Shown here in pieces: positions 1-7,727 of a stretch of 55,404 nucleotides of DNA. The number at the start of each line of letters is the position of its first letter. Positions within the stretch are counted from its first letter, which is position 1. The translations under genes were made by a program, and so were the position numbers. The notes below the pieces were generated by a model that was given only the letters and a program-made list of their open reading frames with translations, had not been told where the DNA came from and made no database searches. The stretch comes from Deltaproteobacteria bacterium (lineage in GTDB: Bacteria; Myxococcota_A; Polyangia; Haliangiales; Haliangiaceae), in contig JAIOQA010000470.1 of the NCBI GenBank assembly GCA_021413675.1, positions 1-55,404 of the forward strand, read 5' to 3'.

Positions 1-537
1 CACGCTCATCACCGACGAGAACTGCGCGAACAGCGCGCGCGCGTCGCGATCGAGGCCGTCGTGCAGCAGGCGCTCGACCGCGTCGCCGGCGAAGGCCTCG
101 TCGGGGTAGTCGGTGACGACCTGCCAGAGCAGCGTCCACGCCGCCTTCTCCTCGGCGGCATCCGGCGGCGTCGTGGCCTCGGCGCGCGCGAGCCGCAGCA
201 CGCCGGCGCGAAAGAGCCCGGTCGCCGACGGCGGCGGATCGTGATCGACCTTGTCGGGGATCGCGGCGTACGCGGTGATCGCCTCGTCGACGCGGCCCGC
301 GTCGACCAGCAGCTCGGCCTCGCCGACCAGCGCCTGGCCGCAGGCCTCGCGCCGGCGCCGCGCGATGCGGATGCCGGTGCACGAGACCTGGGCTGCGCGG
401 TACGAGGCGAGCGCCTGATCGACGTCGCCCGCGCGCGCCTGGCGCTCGGCCGCTGCGAGCTCGGGGAGCGGCGCGGGCGCGGAGCACGCCGAGGCCAGCA
501 CGCCGAACGCGACCGCGCGTGCGATCGCTCGCGCCAT
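1..537 (-). CDS. Putative lipoprotein, TPR-like (partial, runs off left edge)
   Basis: The visible 179 residues begin with a short basic-hydrophobic leader ending in Leu-Ala-Ser-Ala-Cys, which suggests a lipoprotein, although Ala rather than Leu at -3 is a weak lipobox. The rest is Ala/Glu/Arg-rich and helical, with segments such as QALASYRAAQ and EAITAYAAIP that read like tetratricopeptide helices. I infer a periplasmic TPR-like scaffold or a YbgF/BamD-like protein but cannot name it. The start ATG (535-537) overlaps the stop of the upstream threonine aldolase gene by one base (TGATG), so translation is probably coupled. The stop lies beyond base 1, so the true length is unknown. Confidence 0.6.
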   Translation of the reverse strand, partial: MARAIARAVAFGVLASACSAPAPLPELAAAERQARAGDVDQALASYRAAQVSCTGIRIARRRREACGQALVGEAELLVDAGRVDEAITAYAAIPDKVDHDPPPSATGLFRAGVLRLARAEATTPPDAAEEKAAWTLLWQVVTDYPDEAFAGDAVERLLHDGLDRDARALFAQFSSVMSV

Positions 538-1565
538 CACCGCGCCAGCGCGACCGCGAGCAGCTCGACCGCGCGCGTGCACGCCGCGCGATCGACATCG
601 AGGTGGGTGACCAGCCGCAGGCGGGTCCGGGCGATCGCCGAGGTCTTGAGGCCGCGCGCCTTGGCGCGCGCGACCACGTCGGCCGCGGGCTGATCGAGAT
701 CGAGCATGACGATGTTGGTCTGCACGCTCGCGAGATCGATCGTCACGCCGGGCATGCCGGCGCAGGCCTCCGCCAGGTAGCGCGCGTTGGCGTGATCCTC
801 GACGAGCCGGGCGCGGTGATGGTCGAGGGCGTGCAGCCCGGCGGCGGCGAGCAGGCCGGCCTGGCGCATGCCGCCGCCGTACATCTTCCGGAAGCGATGG
901 CAGCGCGCGATCGTCGCGCGGTTGGCGGCGACCAGCGAGCCGACCGGCGCGCCCAGGCCCTTCGACAGGCACACGCTCACGGTGTCGAAGCCCGCCGCCA
1001 GCTCGCGCTCCGACGCGCCGGTCGCGACCGCCGCGTTCCACAGCCGCGCGCCATCGAGGTGCGCGGTCATGCCCAGCTCGTGGGTGACCGCGACGACCTC
1101 GGCCAGCGCGGCGCGATCCCAGATCACGCCGCCCGCGAAGTTGTGGGTGTTCTCGACCGCGACCACCCTGGTCGGCGAGCCGTAGACGCCGTCGGGCGCG
1201 AACGCCGCGCGCACGTCGGCGGCGGTGAACCGGCCGTCGCCGGGCAGCGCGTGGGTCTGGCCGCCGGACAGCGCCGCCAGCGCGCCGCACTCGAACCGCC
1301 AGACGTGCGCGTCCTTGCCGATCAGCACCTGATCGCCGGGCTGCACCAGCGCGCGCAGCGCCAGCTGGTTGGCCATCGTCCCCGACGGCACGAACAGCGC
1401 GGCCTCGGTGCCGAGCAGCTCGGCGACGGTCTCCTCGAGCCGCCGCACCGTCGGATCGTCGCCGAAGACGTCGTCGCCGACCTCGGCCGCAGCGATCGCG
1501 GCGCGCATCGCGGCGGTCGGGCGCGTGACGGTGTCGGAGCGGAGATCGATGTCGGCCGCGGTCAT
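537..1565 (-). CDS. ltaE: Low-specificity L-threonine aldolase
   Basis: This PLP enzyme of the aspartate-aminotransferase fold cleaves L-threonine and L-allo-threonine to glycine and acetaldehyde in the cytosol. The 342-residue length is normal for the family. Hallmarks seen are the N-terminal RSDTVTRPT stretch (about residues 8-16), GDDVFGDDPTV, the cofactor-contacting HLDGARLWNA, and the PLP-lysine region SVCLSKGLGAPVGS near residue 205. The start is fixed by the family N-terminus just before RSDTVT. The downstream lipoprotein gene is coupled by a TGATG overlap. It is not obviously linked to a biosynthetic operon, and a housekeeping role in glycine/threonine balance is likely. Confidence 0.93.
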   Translation of the reverse strand: MTAADIDLRSDTVTRPTAAMRAAIAAAEVGDDVFGDDPTVRRLEETVAELLGTEAALFVPSGTMANQLALRALVQPGDQVLIGKDAHVWRFECGALAALSGGQTHALPGDGRFTAADVRAAFAPDGVYGSPTRVVAVENTHNFAGGVIWDRAALAEVVAVTHELGMTAHLDGARLWNAAVATGASERELAAGFDTVSVCLSKGLGAPVGSLVAANRATIARCHRFRKMYGGGMRQAGLLAAAGLHALDHHRARLVEDHANARYLAEACAGMPGVTIDLASVQTNIVMLDLDQPAADVVARAKARGLKTSAIARTRLRLVTHLDVDRAACTRAVELLAVALAR

Positions 1566-1599
1566 CGCCGCGCAGCGTACACGAGGCCGCGCGCGCCGG

Positions 1600-2040
1600 T
1601 CACTTCGGCTTCGTCTCGTCGGGTGCCGGATCGGCGGGCGCGGGCGCCGGCTTCGGCCGCGGAACCGGCTTCGGCTGGCCGAGCTCGCGCCGCAGCTTCT
1701 GCTCGAGCCGCTCGAGCATCGCCTCCTCCATGTACGCGGGGCGATCCTGGATGCGCAGCACCAGGCGCACGCCGTCCTTGCCGCCGTCGCCGACGCTGAC
1801 CAGCTCGAGCGCGCCGCGGAAGGTGTGCTTCTCCTCGGTGAGGTCGAACAGCACGTAGCCCGCGTCCGGGTCCTTCTCGACGATCGCCAGGCTCTCGTCG
1901 ATGCGCAGGAACCTAACCGCGGTCGGAAAGACCTGCGCGGGCGTCCACGCGACCGTCTTGGCGCTCTCCGCCCACGCCGAGGTCGTTGCCAGCGCGATCG
2001 CCGCGATCGCGGCCGAGGTCACTAGACGCATGGCTCGCAT
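1600..2040 (-). CDS. Secreted protein of unknown function
   Basis: The 146-residue product has a clear Sec signal peptide (basic MRAMR, an Ala/Ile-rich core, cleavage probably after SAWA). The mature part is about 100 residues of mixed charge and ends in a Pro/Ala/Lys-rich tail (PKPVPRPKPAPAPA). No family is recognised. Two in-frame ATGs (2040 and 2031) could start it. Its 5' end overlaps the 3' end of the upstream flippase gene, which reads on to 1913 in another frame. The two therefore share about 120 bases unless a sequence error or a shorter flippase is involved. The signal peptide makes this reading frame convincing. Confidence 0.65.
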   Translation of the reverse strand: MRAMRLVTSAAIAAIALATTSAWAESAKTVAWTPAQVFPTAVRFLRIDESLAIVEKDPDAGYVLFDLTEEKHTFRGALELVSVGDGGKDGVRLVLRIQDRPAYMEEAMLERLEQKLRRELGQPKPVPRPKPAPAPADPAPDETKPK

Positions 2041-3103
2041 CGTCCTGCGCGCCCTCCGCCGGGTCCAGTTTTCGCGATCCCCACAGCTCGGCGAAGGAGA
2101 TGTGCGACGACAGCATCGCGAGGCCGCCCATCGCCAGGTACCAGATGACCTGCAGGCCGTGGAGGATCAGCGCGTAGGCCAGGGTCGTGCCGTAGAGCGG
2201 CGCGTGCTTGTCGACCGCGTCGGGGCCCAGGTACAGCGACAGCCCGAGCAGCGTGAACCACTGGTACTGCCCGACCATGCCCGGCGAGTTGGGCAGCGTG
2301 ATGCCGACCGCGACCACGCCCATCGTCGCGAACGCGCCCATCACCGACAGATCGAGGTGGAAGCCCCGGGCCAGCACCCACAGCGAGAAGCCGTTGGCGA
2401 TCCAGTAGACCAGGCTCCACGCGCCGAAGATCGCGAGGTTCTTGCGATCGCGCAGCACGCCGAAGCCGCGGAACATCTCGAGCAGCTTGACCTCGAGCAC
2501 GCGCGCGATGCGCGGCGCGAACCGCTCGATGAGCGACATGCGCAGGCACCAGCGGACCGTCGCCTCGGGGCGGCGCAGCGCGAAGATGAGGAAGACGAGC
2601 GCGGCGCCGAAGATGCCGAGCGACGCGAACCCGACCGGCATCATCCAGCGCGGCGAGCTGCTGCTCCACAGCGACAGGAACGCGCCGAACACGAATACCG
2701 AGATGATGAGGCCGTCGACGATGCGCTCGACCGCGACGGTGCCAAGCGCGGCCGACGCCGAGACCTCGCCCTGCTTGCGGATGAGCGCGGGCCGCACGAA
2801 CTCGCCGAGCCGCGCGGGCAGGGCGAGGATCGCCATGAAGCCCACCGACGAGATCGCGAGCAGCCGGCCGTGGGGCACGCGGACGCCGATCGGCGCGAGC
2901 AGGTTGTTCCAGCGCCACGCGCGGCAGAAGTGCGTGACCGCGAGCAGCGCGATGTAGCCGGCCAGGTACGGCCAGAAGTCGGCGATGTGGAGCGCGTCGA
3001 TCGCGGCGCTGAGCTTCTGCTGGCCGTCGGCGTCGGGCCAGACCAGCCACACGCACAGCGCGAGCATGCCAAGGGAGAGCAGCAGGTTGATCGCGAGGCG
3101 CAT
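1913..3103 (-). CDS. Lysylphosphatidylglycerol synthase-type transmembrane (flippase-like) protein
   Basis: This integral membrane protein of 396 residues belongs to the LPG_synthase_TM/UPF0104 family, which has about eight membrane segments and is related to the flippase half of MprF and to archaeal AglD. Visible marks are an N-terminal membrane anchor (LLLSLGMLALCVWLVW), the conserved AWRWNNLL loop near residue 55, the PARLGEFVRP motif near residue 90, and further hydrophobic helices up to about residue 330. I chose the ATG at 3103, which gives the anchor and sits 2 bases after the stop of the PHP phosphatase gene. In-frame upstream sequence belongs to that gene. The polar last 45 residues overlap the next gene and may be artefactual. 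The substrate is unknown; a lipid-linked intermediate is likely. Confidence 0.8.
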   Translation of the reverse strand: MRLAINLLLSLGMLALCVWLVWPDADGQQKLSAAIDALHIADFWPYLAGYIALLAVTHFCRAWRWNNLLAPIGVRVPHGRLLAISSVGFMAILALPARLGEFVRPALIRKQGEVSASAALGTVAVERIVDGLIISVFVFGAFLSLWSSSSPRWMMPVGFASLGIFGAALVFLIFALRRPEATVRWCLRMSLIERFAPRIARVLEVKLLEMFRGFGVLRDRKNLAIFGAWSLVYWIANGFSLWVLARGFHLDLSVMGAFATMGVVAVGITLPNSPGMVGQYQWFTLLGLSLYLGPDAVDKHAPLYGTTLAYALILHGLQVIWYLAMGGLAMLSSHISFAELWGSRKLDPAEGAQDDASHASSDLGRDRGDRAGNDLGVGGERQDGRVDARAGLSDRG

Positions 3104-3105
3104 GG

Positions 3106-3816
3106 TCAGTCCGGCATCTCCCCCGCGAGGATCGCCCGCGGTCCGGTGTCGCACAGCCGGGTCAGCGCCGCGGCGCCCAGCTTCTTCTCGATCCACGCCA
3201 GTCCCTCGGCGGCCTGCTTCACGTCGCCGACGTTGTGGGCGTCGCTCGCGGCCGCGCGCACCAGCCCGCGCTCGAGCATGCGCCGCGCCTGCTTGCACTC
3301 GCGCTTGCCGTGGTAGCCCGCGACCGCGGGCAGATCGACGACGAACGCGCAGGTCCGCGACAGGCGCTCCGCGAGATCGTCGTCCTGCAGCGCCTCGTAG
3401 CGCTCGGGGTGGGCCATGACGCAGACCTTGCCGGCGGTCTGCAGGCGGAACAGGTGCTCGATCATTCCGACAGGCATAGTCGTTGGCCGAAGCTCGAACA
3501 GGAACGCGGGACCGCCGCGGTAGGACGGGATCGCATCTCGCTGCGATCGCTCGAAGAATACATCATCCCACATGTTCTCGGCCGCGCGATGAAGGGCGGG
3601 GAGATCGCGCGTGTGAGCAGCGGTGAGCTGCGCCCAGGCGGCGTCGATCGCCTCGGTGGTGGGGAGGTACTGGCCGGCCTTTTGGTGGGGCGTGGCGCAG
3701 ACCTCCGAGAACCCGAGCGCGCCGAGCGCGCCGAGGATCGCGAGGCCAGTCGTCAGATCGGGCGCGCCGTCGTCGATCCCGGCCAGCACGTGGCTGTGGA
3801 GGTCGCAGAAGGCCAT
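3106..3816 (-). CDS. PHP-domain protein, CpsB/YwqE-type tyrosine phosphatase
   Basis: The 236-residue protein carries the polymerase-and-histidinol-phosphatase fold of Gram-positive-type capsule phosphatases (CpsB/YwqE). Metal-binding motifs seen are the N-terminal DLHSHVLAGIDDGA, the CATPHQKAG region near residue 42, MAHPERYE about residue 146, and ASDAHN about residue 200. These enzymes dephosphorylate tyrosine kinases that control exopolysaccharide synthesis. The neighbouring flippase-like gene, 2 bases downstream, fits an envelope or polysaccharide role. The start ATG is placed before DLHSH. A longer reading frame runs upstream but passes antisense to the next gene and is not coding. No kinase partner is visible in the window. 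Confidence 0.85.
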   Translation of the reverse strand: MAFCDLHSHVLAGIDDGAPDLTTGLAILGALGALGFSEVCATPHQKAGQYLPTTEAIDAAWAQLTAAHTRDLPALHRAAENMWDDVFFERSQRDAIPSYRGGPAFLFELRPTTMPVGMIEHLFRLQTAGKVCVMAHPERYEALQDDDLAERLSRTCAFVVDLPAVAGYHGKRECKQARRMLERGLVRAAASDAHNVGDVKQAAEGLAWIEKKLGAAALTRLCDTGPRAILAGEMPD

Positions 3817-3960
3817 CGCGGCGGTGTAGCAGAGCGCGGAGCGCTCAGGCAATGCTCGGGACCACGCGCAGCCCGCTAGCCATCCGTTGCCGGACCGGAT
3901 CGCGCGTGATAAAGATCGTGGGGTCGCGCGCGCCGCGGGTCGCGCGACTACAGAGGTCCC

Positions 3961-4740
3961 ATGGCTCAGCCCGAAAAGCGTGAAAATTCCGTTCTGTTCT
4001 CGCTCCGCGAGCTCCGCCAGATCGAGGAGAAGCGGGTCGAAGAAGAAGAGACCGCCGAGCGCGACGCCGAAGAGGCTCGCCTCCGCGCCAAGATGGATGC
4101 CGAGCGCAAGACGCGCGAGGCCGAGGAAGCGCGCATCCGCGCCGAGAAGGACGAAGAGCGTCGCATCCGCGAAGAGGCCGAGCGCCACGCGCGCGAGGGC
4201 ACGCTGCGCCTCCAGGAGAGCGAGGCCAAGGCTCGCATCGAGGCCCAGGCGGCGCTCGAGGCCCAGCGCCTCGCCCACGAGATGGAGCTGAAGCGCCACG
4301 AGATCGCGAAGAAGCGCCCGGTCGGCCTGATGGTCGCCGCAGGCGTGCTCGTGGTCGGCGTGATCGGCCTCGGCATCTTCCTGTACAAGAAGAACCAGGA
4401 CAACGCCGACCTCCAGGCCCAGAAGGACGCGGCCGATGCGGAGCTCGAGAAGAGCAACGCCGCGCTCGACGCGCTCAACAAGCAGGTCGCCGAGCTGAAC
4501 AACCAGATGTCCGAGCTCGATGGTGACATCGGCAAGGCGAACGCGGCGCTCAAGGCCGCCAAGACCGACGCCGAGCGTCAGCACGCGCAGGACCAGGTCG
4601 CGGCTCTCGAGCAGAAGAAGCAGGCGACGGCCAACCGCATCCAGCAGACGCAGAACCAGCAGAAGCAGGCGGCCCAGGCCCGCGAGAAGGCCAAGGTCAA
4701 GCTGTCGAAGGAATGCCTCGACAACCCGCTCGGCTGCTAG
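3961..4740 (+). CDS. Coiled-coil single-pass membrane protein with C-terminal C-x4-PLGC motif (copy 1)
   Basis: The 259-residue protein is not a named family that I know. Residues 1-25 hold a conserved head (SVLFSLRELRQIEEKR). A long highly charged Glu/Arg coiled coil follows to about residue 118. One membrane helix (VGLMVAAGVLVVGVIGLGIFLY) spans about 120-141, then a second Ala/Gln/Lys-rich coiled coil. The extreme C-terminus is ECLDNPLGC, two cysteines that could pair or bind a ligand. The next gene is a paralog with the same architecture. Orientation is unclear; an N-in/C-out arrangement would put the cysteines in the periplasm. A hairpin terminator follows the stop. Confidence 0.8.
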   Translation: MAQPEKRENSVLFSLRELRQIEEKRVEEEETAERDAEEARLRAKMDAERKTREAEEARIRAEKDEERRIREEAERHAREGTLRLQESEAKARIEAQAALEAQRLAHEMELKRHEIAKKRPVGLMVAAGVLVVGVIGLGIFLYKKNQDNADLQAQKDAADAELEKSNAALDALNKQVAELNNQMSELDGDIGKANAALKAAKTDAERQHAQDQVAALEQKKQATANRIQQTQNQQKQAAQAREKAKVKLSKECLDNPLGC

Positions 4741-4765
4741 CCAGCGAGCTCGGTTGAGCGACGAG

Positions 4766-4791
4766 ACGCCCGGGGAGACCCGGGCGTTTTT
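4766..4791 (+). terminator. Rho-independent terminator after coiled-coil gene copy 1
   Basis: A perfect 9-bp stem (ACGCCCGGG / CCCGGGCGT) with a GAGA loop is followed at once by a T run (4787-4791). It lies 26 bases after the stop codon at 4740, so copy 1 is probably a monocistronic unit separate from copy 2. Confidence 0.85.
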
Positions 4792-4957
4792 CGTTGGCGC
4801 GCGCGCGTCGGTCGCGCGTTGGATCGCGGACGCGTACGCGCGATCGCCATGCGGTCGCGCCGGGGCAATGACGTCGGCGCGCCGATCGCGCGGCGCGCTT
4901 GGACAACGTCGGCGCGATCGCGTTGCAACAATCGCCCGGGGCGCGTGTCTCGCGTGC

Positions 4958-5728
4958 ATGGCGACTCCTGCTGTTCGTGAGAGCTCGGTCCTGGTCTCGC
5001 TGCGCGAGCTGCGCGCGATCGAAGACGACCGCACCGCCGAAGAGCGCGCGGCCGCGGCGCGCGAGGCCCTTGCCCAGCGCCAGTACGAGCGCGATCTGGC
5101 GGAGGCGCATCGCGCCGCCGAGGAGGCGCGGCAGGCGGCGATCGCCCGCGCCGAGCGCGCGGCGGCGGAGGCGGCGGCAGCGGCGGCTCGCGAGGACGAG
5201 CTGCGCCTGCGCGAGGCCGAGATCCGCGCCCGGGCCGCGGCGGCGGCGGCGGTCGAGGCCCAGCGGATCGAGCACGAGGTGGAGCTGCGCCGGCTCGCGC
5301 TCGAGCGCACGCGGCCGCGCTCGCTGTACGCGATCGTCGGGGTGTGCGTGGCGGCGATCGCCGGGCTCGCGGTGCTGCTGGTGCATCGCGAGAGCGACCT
5401 CGCGGAGCGCGAGCGCCAGCTGCAGGATGTCGCGCACCAGCACGCGGCGACGCAGGTCGCGCTCGATCAGGCGACGCGGGATCGCGACGCCCTCAACCAG
5501 GCGATGACGGAGATGCGCGAGCATGCGGCCCGGCTCGCGGCGGCCGCCGCCGCGGCGCCGCCCGCGGTGAGCAAGCCGCCGCCGGCGCGCCCGCCGGGCA
5601 ACGCGACCCATCGCCCGGGCGGCGGCACCGCGACCGGCGGTGCGGGCGGGAGCGGCGCGACCGGCACGCACGGGACGATCAACCTCGGCGATTGCGTCAA
5701 CACGCCGCTGGGCTGCGGCGTTCACTGA
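4958..5728 (+). CDS. Coiled-coil single-pass membrane protein with C-terminal C-x4-PLGC motif (copy 2)
   Basis: This 256-residue paralog of the preceding gene has the same head (SSVLVSLRELRAIEDDR), an Ala/Arg/Glu coiled coil, one membrane helix (YAIVGVCVAAIAGLAVLLV, about residues 125-143) and a second coiled coil. A Pro- and then Gly/Thr-rich linker (about 190-240) precedes a tail containing DCVNTPLGCGVH. The cysteine tail is the best-conserved feature outside the head, although the protein extends three residues past the last Cys. The ATG at 4958 is chosen because it begins the conserved head; reading frames that start earlier cross the terminator. Function is unknown. The design suggests an envelope-spanning scaffold or sensor. 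Confidence 0.75.
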   Translation: MATPAVRESSVLVSLRELRAIEDDRTAEERAAAAREALAQRQYERDLAEAHRAAEEARQAAIARAERAAAEAAAAAAREDELRLREAEIRARAAAAAAVEAQRIEHEVELRRLALERTRPRSLYAIVGVCVAAIAGLAVLLVHRESDLAERERQLQDVAHQHAATQVALDQATRDRDALNQAMTEMREHAARLAAAAAAAPPAVSKPPPARPPGNATHRPGGGTATGGAGGSGATGTHGTINLGDCVNTPLGCGVH

Positions 5729-5763
5729 TCCCGTCGCGGCGCGTCCGGGCGTAGGATCGAGGC

Positions 5764-5922
5764 ATGTCCTCTCCAGCCCGGACGCGCAGGCAGCTCCGCC
5801 GCGAGGTCGAGCCGGTGCGGCGCGGCAGCGCGCGCTGCGCGATGGTGATGTGGATCGGCGTCGCCGTGCTCGCCGTCGCCAGCGCGGTGCAGTCCGCGGT
5901 GCAGTTCGGCGCGTTGCGCTGA
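5764..5922 (+). CDS. Small single-pass membrane protein
   Basis: This 52-residue open frame has an Arg-rich N-terminus (RTRRQLRREVEPVRRG) followed by one hydrophobic helix (MVMWIGVAVLAVASAV) and a short tail. A purine-rich GAGG sits a few bases before the ATG. No family is recognised. Codon third positions are G/C as in real genes here. It might belong to the preceding coiled-coil membrane gene, which ends 35 bases upstream, but that is only proximity. Confidence 0.45.
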   Translation: MSSPARTRRQLRREVEPVRRGSARCAMVMWIGVAVLAVASAVQSAVQFGALR

Positions 5923-5973
5923 CCCGCCGTCGCGGGTGACGCGCGAGCTCCGATCTCGACCGCGCCGCGCGCA

Positions 5974-6009
5974 CCGAAAATGCAAACGGCGCCAGATTCC
6001 TGGCGCCGT
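5974..6009 (-). terminator. Rho-independent terminator for the GSGSAAAPA lipoprotein gene
   Basis: On the minus strand a perfect 10-bp stem (ACGGCGCCAG / CTGGCGCCGT, loop GAAT, 5986-6009) is followed by TTGCATTTT. It begins 25 bases after the stop at 6034. Confidence 0.8.
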
Positions 6010-6033
6010 CAGCGGTCACTCGGAAAGACTAGC

Positions 6034-6549
6034 TCAGAGCGAGCAGCCCATCGCCGACGCGCTCTGCTTCAGGGCGTCCGCGCCCTGCTTGCAGCCGTCC
6101 GCCGCCGCCTTCTTGGCCTCGGCCGGGACGTTCGGGTCCTTCAGCATCGACCACGCCTGCTTCTGCTGGTCCATCGACTGCTTCATCGCGTCCTTGGCCT
6201 GCTGCGGGACCTTGTCACACGAGAAGTACTTGTCCTGGAGCTTCAGGAAGTCATCGCACTCGGGGACGCCGGTGTCACCAGCGGCCGCGGCCGGGGCCGC
6301 CGCCGAGCCCGAGCCGTCGGCCGGAGCCGCGGCCGAACCAGCGGCCGGAGCCGCCGCCGAACCCGAGCCAGCGGCCGGAGCCGCGGCCGAGCCCGAGCCC
6401 GAACCCTCGGCCGGCTTCGCGGCCGAGCCCGAACCCGTGTCCGAACCCGACGCCGAGCCCGAACCATCAGCCGCCTTCTTCTTGCAGCCGGCGGCGCCGA
6501 GGGTGAGGGTCAGGGCGAGGATCGAGAAAACAGTGGTGAGCTTCTTCAT
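6034..6549 (-). CDS. Low-complexity lipoprotein with GSGSAAAPA repeats
   Basis: The 171-residue product has a strong lipoprotein signal (MKKLTTVFSILALTLTLGAAGC). Roughly 70 residues of Gly-Ser/Ala-Pro repeats follow (units like GSGSAAAPAAGS), then a folded-looking C-terminal domain of about 80 residues with four cysteines (ECDDF, FSCDK, DGCKQ, MGCSL). The Ala/Pro/Gly/Ser stretch is probably a flexible tether that lifts the C-terminal domain off the outer membrane. The ATG at 6549 has GGAAAG nine bases upstream; the longer upstream frame lacks a signal peptide. An A/T-rich promoter region lies upstream (6630-6700). Myxobacteria carry many lipoproteins of this style. The function is not known to me. 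Confidence 0.8.
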   Translation of the reverse strand: MKKLTTVFSILALTLTLGAAGCKKKAADGSGSASGSDTGSGSAAKPAEGSGSGSAAAPAAGSGSAAAPAAGSAAAPADGSGSAAAPAAAAGDTGVPECDDFLKLQDKYFSCDKVPQQAKDAMKQSMDQQKQAWSMLKDPNVPAEAKKAAADGCKQGADALKQSASAMGCSL

Positions 6550-6824
6550 GGTGCTGAGCTTTCCGGGACCGCGAAGTTGAAACGGGTCCTCTTGTGCTCG
6601 TGAAGCTAATGGAGTCGACCCGGCCCAGCCAATCTTTTCTTGTAAAATCAACGTATTAGATTGTGTAAGATTGTAACTTCTCGCTGACGAGTGCGATCTC
6701 CCATACCAACTCGCGTCGGGGATATTGCGGCGATGTTGCCGCGCGGGCGAGGCGTCCGCGGATCGCGGAAATCGCCGCGGCGCGGTGCTCCGCGGCTGCC
6801 ATTCGAGTGACTCTCACGGCCGTC
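6550..6824. promoter_or_regulatory. Divergent intergenic region with A/T-rich island
   Basis: No gene is seen here. Bases about 6630-6690 are strikingly A/T-rich for this genome and probably hold the promoter of the minus-strand lipoprotein gene. The plus-strand YchJ-type gene starts at the other end. I cannot assign exact -35/-10 boxes. Confidence 0.4.
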
Positions 6825-7313
6825 ATGGAGAACCGCACGCCCTGTCCCTGCGGCCTCGGCGCCGATCTCGCGAGCTGCTGCGGCCGCTACCTGGCCGGCG
6901 CGCCGGCGCCGACCGCCGTCCTGCTCATGCGATCGCGCTACACCGCGTTCGTCGTTGGCGCGATCGACTACGTCGCCGCCACCCACGATCCGGCGACCCG
7001 CGCGCAGCTCGACGTCGGCGCCGCCGACCGCTGGGCGCGCGAGACCGTCTGGCAGGGCCTCGAGATCGTCGACACCGCGGCGGGCGGCGCGGACGACGCC
7101 ACCGGCGAGGTCGAGTTCATCGCGCGCGGCGCGACCAGCGGCGCCGCGTTCGCCCAGCGCGAGCGGTCGCGGTTCCGCAAGGTCGAGGGTCGCTGGTACT
7201 ACACCGATGGCGCGATCCGCCGCGCGCCAGTCACGGTGCCGACCACCACCGCGCGCAACGCGCCGTGCCCGTGCGGCAGCGGTCAGAAGTACAAGCGCTG
7301 CCACGGCGCCTGA
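6825..7313 (+). CDS. YchJ/UPF0225 family protein with two SEC-C motifs
   Basis: The 162-residue protein has the YchJ layout. An N-terminal cysteine cluster PCPCGLGADLASCCGRY is followed by a middle domain of SnoaL/NTF2-like type with the family stretch LMRSRYTAFVVGAIDYVAATH. A C-terminal SEC-C zinc motif NAPCPCGSGQKYKRCHG closes the protein. SEC-C motifs bind zinc and occur at the tail of SecA and in stress- or translation-linked proteins; the role of YchJ is not established. An ATG at 6825 begins directly before the first cysteine cluster and is preferred to one at 6807. The stop lies inside a 20-bp tandem duplication. Confidence 0.85.
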   Translation: MENRTPCPCGLGADLASCCGRYLAGAPAPTAVLLMRSRYTAFVVGAIDYVAATHDPATRAQLDVGAADRWARETVWQGLEIVDTAAGGADDATGEVEFIARGATSGAAFAQRERSRFRKVEGRWYYTDGAIRRAPVTVPTTTARNAPCPCGSGQKYKRCHGA

Positions 7314-7345
7314 TCGGACCCGTCAGCGCCTGATCGGCTCCGTCA
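7306..7345. repeat. 20-bp tandem duplication across two convergent stop codons
   Basis: Two adjacent 20-base units (7306-7325 and 7326-7345) match at 18 positions. Unit 1 contains the stop of the YchJ-type gene; unit 2 contains the stop of the convergent small lipoprotein gene. It looks like a small slippage duplication that now fills the space between the genes. Confidence 0.75.
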
Positions 7346-7549
7346 GCGCGTGACCCGGTGCTCGGGCGCGGCGTCCATCCGGTCGACGCAGCTGTCGCTG
7401 GTCGGCGTCCGCGAGAATGTCGAGGGCAAGCAGGTCGAGACCCGGACCGAGTCTTCGGCGGGGGCGACGGTGCGAGGCGCGGTGGCCGGCGCCGCGCCAC
7501 ATGCGGCGAGGCCCGCACAGGTGAGCAGGGCGGCGATGCGCGTGGACAT
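7343..7549 (-). CDS. Small lipoprotein
   Basis: The 68-residue frame starts with a classical lipoprotein signal (MSTRIAALLTCAGLAAC, lipobox Leu-Ala-Ala-Cys). The short polar mature part contains two further cysteines (VSTCLPSTF, DSCVDRMD) that could form a disulfide. No family is recognised. It lies convergent to the YchJ-type gene and divergent from the universal stress protein gene, 178 bases away. The signal peptide is the main reason to call it real. Confidence 0.6.
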   Translation of the reverse strand: MSTRIAALLTCAGLAACGAAPATAPRTVAPAEDSVRVSTCLPSTFSRTPTSDSCVDRMDAAPEHRVTR

Positions 7550-7727
7550 GGCGGCAGCATGCCACCGCGGCGCCCGCCCAGCCGCGATTTTCGCCGATGC
7601 GCGCAGCCTGCGCGGGGCCCCGCAAGGCCGACGCGAAATCTGCGCGGGTCGAGGTCGGGTGCGATGGGACAACCTCGCGATCCAGCGTCCTGGGTAGGTT
7701 GGCATCGGCGTTGCTCCTCCTCCGGGC

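Noticed and set aside
1989..2012. Very frequent GCGATCGC-type palindromes, resembling the cyanobacterial HIP1 octamer
   Set aside because: They occur mostly inside genes as Ala-Ile-Ala or Arg-Ser/Ile codons and follow from codon bias. I cannot show enrichment beyond composition without counting against a model.
3817..5310. N-terminal 498-residue extension of the PHP phosphatase frame
   Set aside because: It lies antisense to the two coiled-coil genes and precedes the canonical DLHSH start of the PHP family.
6264..6470. Short repeats in the GSGSAAAPA region as a possible CRISPR or DNA-level satellite
   Set aside because: The units are coding (in-frame Gly-Ser-Ala-Pro repeats) and have no spacer pattern.
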